Source: Dehalococcoidia bacterium | GTDB lineage: Bacteria > Chloroflexota > Dehalococcoidia > Dehalococcoidales > RBG-16-60-22 | Reading direction: 5' to 3' | Assembly (NCBI GenBank): GCA_030613665.1 | Contig: JAUWLN010000003.1 | Location: 1-30,584, forward strand | DNA: 30,584 bases | Part shown: positions 25,563-30,584 of the stretch, in pieces | Layout of the letters: the number at the start of each line of letters is the position of its first letter | Numbering within the stretch: position 1 is the first letter of the stretch | Position numbers and translations under genes: made by a program | The notes under the pieces: model-generated | The model's database searches: none | What the model saw: only the letters and a program-made list of their open reading frames with translations | Told to the model about the DNA's origin: nothing

Positions 25563-27065
25563 ATGACAACCAGATTGAACCGCATTACTCAGCAGCGCCG
25601 CGAGAAGCTGGAACGGCTTCGCGGCCATGGTATCGACCCCTACCCCCACCGCTACGAGCGCAGCCACACCACCGAGGAGGCGGCGGCCCTGCTGGAACAG
25701 GGCGAGGCGGGGCAGACCAAAGAGAACCAGGTCAGCATCGCCGGGCGCATCATGGCCATCAGAAAGATGGGGAAAGGTGCCTTCGCCGATATTCGCGACG
25801 GCTCGGGCAAGATACAGCTGCTTTTTCAGGACACGGACAAGCTGCCCAGGGAGCAAAGTGAGCTTTTTAAAGAACTGGATATCGGTGACTTCATCGGCGT
25901 GGCAGGGCAGGTGCTCCGCACCAGAACCGGCGAGCCCACCGTTGGCGTAAAGAACTTCACCCTGCTCGCCAAGTCGCTGCAGCCGCTGCCGGAAAAATGG
26001 CACGGTCTCAGCGATATTGACACCAGATACCGGCAGCGCTACCTCGACCTCATCAGCAACCCGGAGACCAAGATAACTTTCAAGGCCCGCAGCCAGATTA
26101 TCAACGCCATCCGGCAGTTTTACAATGAGCGCGACTTCGTTGAAGTGGAAACGCCGGTGCTACAGCCATCGCCCGGCGGCGCACTGGCCCGACCTTTCAT
26201 TACCCACCACCACGCCCTCGACCAGGACTTTTATTTACGCATCGCCCCGGAGCTCCATCTCAAGCGACTCATCGTCGGGGGGCTGGACCGCGTCTACGAG
26301 CTGGGGCGCATCTTCCGCAATGAAGGCGTCTCCACCAGGCATAACCCGGAGTTCACCATGCTGGAAAGCTACCAGGCCTACGCCGATTACAATGACGTTA
26401 TGGACATGCTCGAGGAAATGGTCGCCAGAGTCAGCAAAAAAGTGCTGGGCACCACCAGGGTAAAATTCGGCGATTATACCATAAACTTCAAGCCGCCCTG
26501 GCCGCGCCTCACCCTGCGCGAAGCCGTCGAGCAGTACAGCGGCATCGACTTCGTTACCTACCCCACCGCCGACGGGCTGAGGGACAGAATGAGAGACAAA
26601 ATGAAGAAGCTGGGGCTTAAAGTTGACCCGCATAAAAACTGGGCCAAGCTGGTGGATGAGCTTATCTCCACCTTCGTTGAGCCAAGCCTCATCCAGCCCA
26701 CCTTCCTCAAGGACTACCCGGTATCAATGTCGCCGCTGGCCAAGACCAGGCCCGGAGAGGAGCGGGTGGTGGAGCGCTTCGAGGCTTTTGCCGGCGGCAT
26801 GGAAATCGCCAACGCGTTTTCCGAGCTCAACGACCCCGAAGAGCAGCGGCAGAGGTTCGTCCAGCAGCAGCAAGAGCGCCACGAAAAAGACGAGGAAAGC
26901 TGGACCATCGACGAGGACTACCTGCTGGCCCTGGAATACGGTATGCCCCCCACCGGCGGGCTGGGCGTGGGCATCGACCGCCTGGTGATGTTGCTGACCA
27001 ACCAGCCGTCAATCCGAGGAGTTATCCTGTTCCCGCAGCTCAGGGAGAAACCGGAAAACCGATGA
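25563..27065 (+). CDS. lysS: Lysyl-tRNA synthetase, class II
   Basis: LysS charges tRNA-Lys with lysine. The 500-residue protein starts with the family helix RLNRITQQRREKLERLRGHGIDPYPHRY. It then has the anticodon-binding OB fold (VSIAGRIMAIRKMGKGAFADIRDG) and the class II catalytic core. Motif 1 is in the region YNERDFVEVETPVLQP, motif 2 is FRNEGVSTRHNPEFTMLE and motif 3 is GLGVGIDRLVMLL. The ATG at 25563 has no good Shine-Dalgarno sequence. A TATAAT at 25511-25516 may be its -10 box. Its stop overlaps the next gene by four bases (ATGA). Confidence 0.98.
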   Translation: MTTRLNRITQQRREKLERLRGHGIDPYPHRYERSHTTEEAAALLEQGEAGQTKENQVSIAGRIMAIRKMGKGAFADIRDGSGKIQLLFQDTDKLPREQSELFKELDIGDFIGVAGQVLRTRTGEPTVGVKNFTLLAKSLQPLPEKWHGLSDIDTRYRQRYLDLISNPETKITFKARSQIINAIRQFYNERDFVEVETPVLQPSPGGALARPFITHHHALDQDFYLRIAPELHLKRLIVGGLDRVYELGRIFRNEGVSTRHNPEFTMLESYQAYADYNDVMDMLEEMVARVSKKVLGTTRVKFGDYTINFKPPWPRLTLREAVEQYSGIDFVTYPTADGLRDRMRDKMKKLGLKVDPHKNWAKLVDELISTFVEPSLIQPTFLKDYPVSMSPLAKTRPGEERVVERFEAFAGGMEIANAFSELNDPEEQRQRFVQQQQERHEKDEESWTIDEDYLLALEYGMPPTGGLGVGIDRLVMLLTNQPSIRGVILFPQLREKPENR

Positions 27066-27391
27066 AAGATATCAAGCTGGCTGCTGTATGCGGTATATAC
27101 TGTGGTAACTGTAATTACCTTGGTAAAGATTGTAATGGCTGCAGCTATCAAGAAGACAAGCCGTTCTGGACAAAGCTCTATAATGTTGAAGTCTGCCCTC
27201 TTTACGACTGCTGCAATAACCAGAAACAACTGGAACATTGCGGCCTGTGTCCGGAGTTTCCCTGTTCAACATTTCTCTCGCTTAAAGACCCTTCAATGAG
27301 TGAGGATGAAGCAAATAGAGCTTTATCCGAAAGACAGAACGAACTCATTAGAAGAAGAGAAATTGGAACTGCTAGGTGGCTTAGGGAGTAA
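27062..27391 (+). CDS. DUF3795 cysteine-rich protein
   Basis: The 109-residue product matches the DUF3795 type: it has 11 cysteines in its first 68 residues (10, 14, 17, 24, 27, 45, 50, 51, 60, 63 and 68). The pattern includes CGIYCGNC, CNGC, CGLC and CPEFPC, and a basic C-terminal tail follows. Such spacing suggests metal or Fe-S binding, but no biochemical role is established that I know. No signal peptide is visible, so it should be cytoplasmic. The ATG overlaps the lysS stop (ATGA), giving translational coupling. serS follows 25 bases after its stop. Confidence 0.85.
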   Translation: MKDIKLAAVCGIYCGNCNYLGKDCNGCSYQEDKPFWTKLYNVEVCPLYDCCNNQKQLEHCGLCPEFPCSTFLSLKDPSMSEDEANRALSERQNELIRRREIGTARWLRE

Positions 27392-27416
27392 GCAAAGAAA
27401 ATTAAAGAGGGAATCC

Positions 27417-28664
27417 ATGCTTGACCTGAGATTCATCCGTGAAAATAGCCAGACTGTCGAGGAAGCGCTGCGAAACCGTCAGGACAGCGCGCCCGTTGAC
27501 GAGATACTGCGGCTTGACGGCGAAAGACGGCGGAAACTCCTTGACCTGGAAAACTTCCGGCATACCCGAAAAGAAGCTTCCCGCGAGCGAAAAGTAGATA
27601 AAGCGTCCGCGGAAGAAGCGCGCGACCTGCGCGCCACGATACGCGACCTCGAGGAAGAGGTCAAGAAAATAGATGAACAGCTTGAGTCGCTGCTCCTCCA
27701 GGTGCCCAACGTACCCCACCCCTCCGTGCCCGTCGGCAAAGGCGAAGAGGACAACGTGGTGGTGCGGACGTGGGGAGAACCGAAAAAACCCGATTTCACC
27801 CCCACCCCCCACTGGAAACTCGGCGAAACGCTGGGTATCATCGACTTCGAGCGCGGCGTGAAGCTGTCGGGAACGCGGTTCTACGTGTTGAAAGGACTCG
27901 GCGCCCGACTCCAGCGCGCCCTCATCTGGTTCATGGTTGATTTGCACACCAGCCAGCACGGCTACCAGGAAATCTACCCGCCCTTCATGGTGAAGAGGGA
28001 GTGCCTGGTCGGCTCAAGCCAGCTGCCCAAGTTCGCCGACAACCTCTACCACGACCCGGAGAGCGACTTCTGGTTCATACCCACGGCGGAGGTGCCGCTG
28101 ACCAACCTGCACCGCGATGAAATAATCCCGGCAGGAGCGCTGCCCTTCAACTACGTCGCCTACACCGCCTGCTTCAGGCGGGAAAAAATGTCGGCGGGGA
28201 AGGACACGCGGGGCATCAAGCGCGGCCACCAGTTCGACAAAGTGGAGCTTTACAAGTTCACCGAGCCGGAAAATTCCTACGACGAGCTGGAGAAGATGGT
28301 CGCTGACGCCGAGGCGGTCTGCCAGCAGCTGAAACTGCCCTACCGCGTTTCCCAGCTCAACACCTCGGAGCTGGGCTTTGCCTCGGCCAAGTCCTATGAC
28401 ATCGAAGTCTGGGCGTCCGGCTGTGAAGAGTGGCTTGAGGTCAGCTCCTGCTCCAATTGCACCGATTTCCAGTCGCGGAGGGCCGGCATCCGCTACCGCC
28501 CCACCCCCGACTCCAAGCCCCGGTTCGCCCACACGCTGAACGGCTCCGGCCTGGCCCTGCCCCGGAGTATGATTTCCGTCATGGAGAACTACCAGCAGAA
28601 AGACGGCAGTATAGCTGTGCCGGAGGTCTTGCAGGGGATGGTGGGGGCGAAGATTATAAAATAG
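27417..28664 (+). CDS. serS: Seryl-tRNA synthetase
   Basis: SerS charges tRNA-Ser (and tRNA-Sec) with serine. The 415-residue product begins MLDLRFIRENSQTVEEALRNR, the standard N-terminus, followed by the long antiparallel coiled-coil arm (about 30-100). The class II core has motif 2 TACFRREKMSAGKDTRGIKRGHQF and motif 3 NGSGLALPRSMISVMENYQ. The ATG at 27417 has an AAAGAGGG ribosome site. An upstream in-frame ATG at 27300 would add 39 unrelated residues that overlap the DUF3795 gene, so I reject it. A tRNA-Ser 5' half begins four bases after the stop codon. Confidence 0.97.
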   Translation: MLDLRFIRENSQTVEEALRNRQDSAPVDEILRLDGERRRKLLDLENFRHTRKEASRERKVDKASAEEARDLRATIRDLEEEVKKIDEQLESLLLQVPNVPHPSVPVGKGEEDNVVVRTWGEPKKPDFTPTPHWKLGETLGIIDFERGVKLSGTRFYVLKGLGARLQRALIWFMVDLHTSQHGYQEIYPPFMVKRECLVGSSQLPKFADNLYHDPESDFWFIPTAEVPLTNLHRDEIIPAGALPFNYVAYTACFRREKMSAGKDTRGIKRGHQFDKVELYKFTEPENSYDELEKMVADAEAVCQQLKLPYRVSQLNTSELGFASAKSYDIEVWASGCEEWLEVSSCSNCTDFQSRRAGIRYRPTPDSKPRFAHTLNGSGLALPRSMISVMENYQQKDGSIAVPEVLQGMVGAKIIK

Positions 28665-28668
28665 ATAT

Positions 28669-28707
28669 GGAGGGGTGTCCGAGTGGCCTATGGTGACGGT
28701 CTTGAAA
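28669..28707 (+). pseudogene. tRNA-Ser(UGA) 5' half, broken after the anticodon loop
   Basis: The sequence starts with an acceptor strand GGAGGGG, then TGTCCGAGTGG (D arm) and CGGTCTTGAAA (anticodon stem and loop, anticodon TGA). This is the 5' half of a serine tRNA. Directly after the loop the expected complement to CGGT is absent, and no variable arm, T arm or CCCCTCC acceptor strand is found in the following 300 bases on this strand. The fragment is therefore not a functional gene here. A break in the anticodon loop is typical of integrase attachment sites. A misjoined assembly would look the same. Confidence 0.75.
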
Positions 28708-28961
28708 CTCTAGGCTAAAATGTCAAACAGTCATTTTACGTTCAAACTAGAACTTTTGTGTCAACTTCCAAAACCCTGTTTTGAAGCTAGAGTAATGTTT
28801 GGTGACAACCAGTTCTTTTTAGTTTAACGCCAAATTAACGCCAAAATTCTAGCTTCAGTTTGAGCCTAACCATGCTCCATTTGCTCTCTTAGTACAAAAC
28901 CCTCATTCTTACTAGCGTAATTTTTATACAGTGTAAGATAAGAATTGAAATATCATGGTAA
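28708..28961. other. Dyad- and repeat-rich junction between tRNA-Ser fragment and pilT
   Basis: This AT-rich gap contains no convincing gene. It has a perfect tandem 11-bp repeat (TTAACGCCAAA at 28824-28834 and 28835-28845). A 10-bp inverted repeat is present (TGAAGCTAGA at 28782-28791, TCTAGCTTCA at 28848-28857), along with a hairpin around 28764-28787 (AAAAC and GTTTT arms). An imperfect outer pair (TAGGCT near 28711, AGCCTA near 28864) is also seen. It resembles the protein-binding region of an integrative-element end. No integrase gene is visible. Confidence 0.5.
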
Positions 28962-30071
28962 TTATGAAATATGAGTGGAAGAAGCTCGTTGACCGCCTGG
29001 AATGTTATTAGCATTAGACTTAACGAGTTCTTCCGCCTCCGTGCGATTATTGCAGAAAGAGAGCACCGATTCGAAGGAAATTAGCTGCCGCAAATAAAGG
29101 TCAACCAGGGCTTCATCAAGGGAGATCATGCCCATTTCGCGATGCGTCCGAATCACATTCGGCAACTGGTAGATTTTCCCATCACGGATCAGGTTCCTTA
29201 CCGCCGAGTTGGCTAACATCACCTCAACTGCAGCGATTCTTCCTGAGCCGCTATTTCGGGGAACAAGCACCTGACATAGCACTCCGTTCATTAAAGAGGC
29301 TAAACGTGTTTGGGCCAGATGGCGCTCATTATGTGGAAACAAATCTACAATTCGCTCTACTGCTTGAGTGGCACTGGGAGCATGACCGGTGGTCAATATC
29401 AAATGCCCGGTTTCGGCTATAGTCAGTACTGCCGCTGCGGTATCAGTGTCACGCATCTCCCCCACCAGAATCACATCTGGATCCTGCCTCAAGATGTGCC
29501 TCAGTGCGTTAGTGTAGGATAGCGTATCACTGCCTAGCTGGCGCTGGGTTATGGCGCATTTGCGGCTTTGGTGGATGTACTCTATAGGGTCTTCAATAGT
29601 CACTATATGACGACTCTCCTTTTCATTCAAATAGTCAATCATGGCTGCCAGGGTAGTACTTTTACCACTACCAGTAGGTCCGGTAACTACCAATAGCCCC
29701 CTTGGTTTTAGGGTGAGTTCCTTACATACTGGGGGCAACTCCAACTCATCCAAAGTAGGGACGTTTGGTGGTAATAGACGTATAGCAAGGCTTATGCCAC
29801 TACGTTGCCGAGCGGCATTGCAGCGCAGATATCCGATATCAGGTTGTGACAGTGCAAAATCAAGCTCCAGTATCTGGCTGAAATCATTTCTTTGCTCAGG
29901 GACAGTTATTTGGACAAAAGCCTCCTCTATTTCTTCAGCCGTTAACGCTTTGGTGTTATCCATTGGTTCAAGACGGCCGTCAATTCGAAGCAGGGGTGGC
30001 ATTGAGACGATCAAGTGTAGGTCAGAAGCTCTTTGATCCCTAGCTTCACGAAGTATTGACAGGATATCCAT
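28962..30071 (-). CDS. pilT: Type IV pilus retraction-type ATPase PilT
   Basis: PilT-family hexameric ATPases drive pilus retraction from the cytoplasmic face of the membrane. The 369-residue product has the N-terminal PAS-like domain (ASDLHLIVSMPPLLRIDGRL) and Walker A GPTGSGKST at about 131-139. The Asp box, the Walker B region DPDVILVGEMRD, and the retraction-type motif AVRNLIRDGKIYQ follow. The His box reads TTGHAPSA where most PilT have LHTNSA; the His is kept. The ATG at 30071 has an AAGAGGTGA site that overlaps the stop of the upstream PilN-like gene (three-base gap). The gene looks AT-richer than the housekeeping block. It could belong to a pilus or to a competence/secretion system. 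Confidence 0.92.
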   Translation of the reverse strand: MDILSILREARDQRASDLHLIVSMPPLLRIDGRLEPMDNTKALTAEEIEEAFVQITVPEQRNDFSQILELDFALSQPDIGYLRCNAARQRSGISLAIRLLPPNVPTLDELELPPVCKELTLKPRGLLVVTGPTGSGKSTTLAAMIDYLNEKESRHIVTIEDPIEYIHQSRKCAITQRQLGSDTLSYTNALRHILRQDPDVILVGEMRDTDTAAAVLTIAETGHLILTTGHAPSATQAVERIVDLFPHNERHLAQTRLASLMNGVLCQVLVPRNSGSGRIAAVEVMLANSAVRNLIRDGKIYQLPNVIRTHREMGMISLDEALVDLYLRQLISFESVLSFCNNRTEAEELVKSNANNIPGGQRASSTHIS

Positions 30072-30074
30072 ATT

Positions 30075-30584
30075 TCACCTCTTCTTATTAAGCACCATAG
30101 CAAAAGTCAGTTTCTTAGTTTCCCCTTCCTCAACTTCTTCATCCTGTAAAACTGTGCCGTCGGCTTCCCACTGGTAGAAGTATTTAGTATCAGTGGTAAT
30201 CAAGTAGTCATCGAATGATATAATTTCCCCATCAACCGTTATTGCTCCGTCAGCTGTGGGAAGGCCTGCGAGATTATTAGTCCAGTCTTTCTCGCGATCT
30301 ATCTCATCTATCTCTGCTTCTGCCATCATTGCAGTCATTGCCACCTGAACTATATGTAGTTCAGGTGCCCTTGCCTCATCCTCAACTATTGTCTGCCCGA
30401 TGGAAGCGATAAGGACGATGGAGAACCTGCCACTGTTTCTCAGAGCTCTAGCATATTTAAAAATCTGGTCCTCGTCATTGGCCGAACCATTCAGGTTTAC
30501 AGAATTACCTTGGTGACTAATACTCCTCAGGTCTACACTTTGCATCTGACCAGCAATTACAACCAAATCTCTGTCAATCTCACT
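30075..30584 (-). CDS. PilN-like pilus assembly protein, C-terminal part (cut by window edge)
   Basis: The frame is open to the window edge and encodes the C-terminal part of a protein resembling the PilN (fimbrial assembly) family. Visible are a VDLRSISHQGNSVNLNGSANDEDQIFKYARALRNSGRFS segment that fits the small ferredoxin-like domain of PilN and, after it, an acidic stretch and a KLTFAMVLNKKR end. PilN forms the inner-membrane alignment complex with PilM and PilO. The membrane helix expected upstream is not in the window. A TTG at 30566 is only an internal codon, since the frame continues past it. Its stop lies three bases before pilT on the same strand, so the two are one operon. Confidence 0.7.
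   Translation of the reverse strand, partial: SEIDRDLVVIAGQMQSVDLRSISHQGNSVNLNGSANDEDQIFKYARALRNSGRFSIVLIASIGQTIVEDEARAPELHIVQVAMTAMMAEAEIDEIDREKDWTNNLAGLPTADGAITVDGEIISFDDYLITTDTKYFYQWEADGTVLQDEEVEEGETKKLTFAMVLNKKR

Noticed and set aside
27300..27416. Upstream start for serS giving 39 extra residues
   Set aside because: The extra stretch overlaps the DUF3795 gene, does not resemble SerRS, and a good ribosome site lies before 27417.
28708..28961. Group I or other intron in the tRNA-Ser anticodon loop
   Set aside because: No 3' half of the tRNA (T arm, CCCCTCC strand) follows within the gap and no intron core could be recognised.

Overview
The window looks like chromosomal DNA of a free-living bacterium. 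Gene content and style (separate GcvPA and GcvPB subunits, an FtsZ/tubulin-like GTPase beside gap, full-length SerA with an ACT domain, tlpA/ccdA redox genes, DUF3795) suggest Chloroflexota, perhaps a Dehalococcoidia-like lineage. That placement is inference from gene style; the window holds no rRNA or other direct taxonomic marker. Most of the window is moderately GC-rich housekeeping DNA. Two stretches look AT-richer by eye: the lipoprotein gene at 24656-25414 and everything right of 28708.

Layout. (1) 1-2741, minus strand: ccdA, a TlpA/ResA-like lipoprotein, a small Cys-containing protein and the N-terminal half of transketolase. (2) 2800-4031, plus strand: a strong sigma-70-type promoter and a stand-alone RecB/AddB-like Fe-S nuclease that appears to start at an ATT codon. 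A perfect 10-bp hairpin separates it from the next, convergent gene. (3) 4088-7244, minus strand: serA and a class III aminotransferase. (4) 7515-8102: a two-helix channel-like membrane protein without the K+ filter signature. (5) 8297-13051: a promoter, a tandem glycine riboswitch and an intrinsic terminator, then gcvH, gcvPA, gcvPB, lipB and a histidine phosphatase. (6) 13134-18689: ligA, pth, a LOG-like nucleotide-binding protein, enolase and GAPDH. (7) 18870-20207: a tubulin/FtsZ-superfamily GTPase with its own promoter and a good intrinsic terminator. (8) 20308-24493: dnaX, ybaB, recR, a SAM methyltransferase and recO, a replication and repair cluster. (9) 24626-25454: a lipoprotein gene with a CAP-like domain, bracketed by 17-bp direct repeats. 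(10) 25563-28664: lysS, a DUF3795 protein and serS. (11) 28669-30584: a tRNA-Ser(UGA) 5' half cut off in the anticodon loop, a dyad-rich junction, then pilT and a PilN-like gene on the minus strand.

The central theme is serine/glycine one-carbon metabolism. SerA makes the serine precursor, the aminotransferase may act beside it, the riboswitch senses glycine, GcvH and GcvP decarboxylate it, and LipB supplies the octanoyl/lipoyl group that GcvH carries. gcvT is not in the window. The most unusual observations are the ATT start, the broken tRNA-Ser junction, the direct-repeat-bounded lipoprotein gene, the divergent tubulin-like GTPase and the filter-less channel protein.
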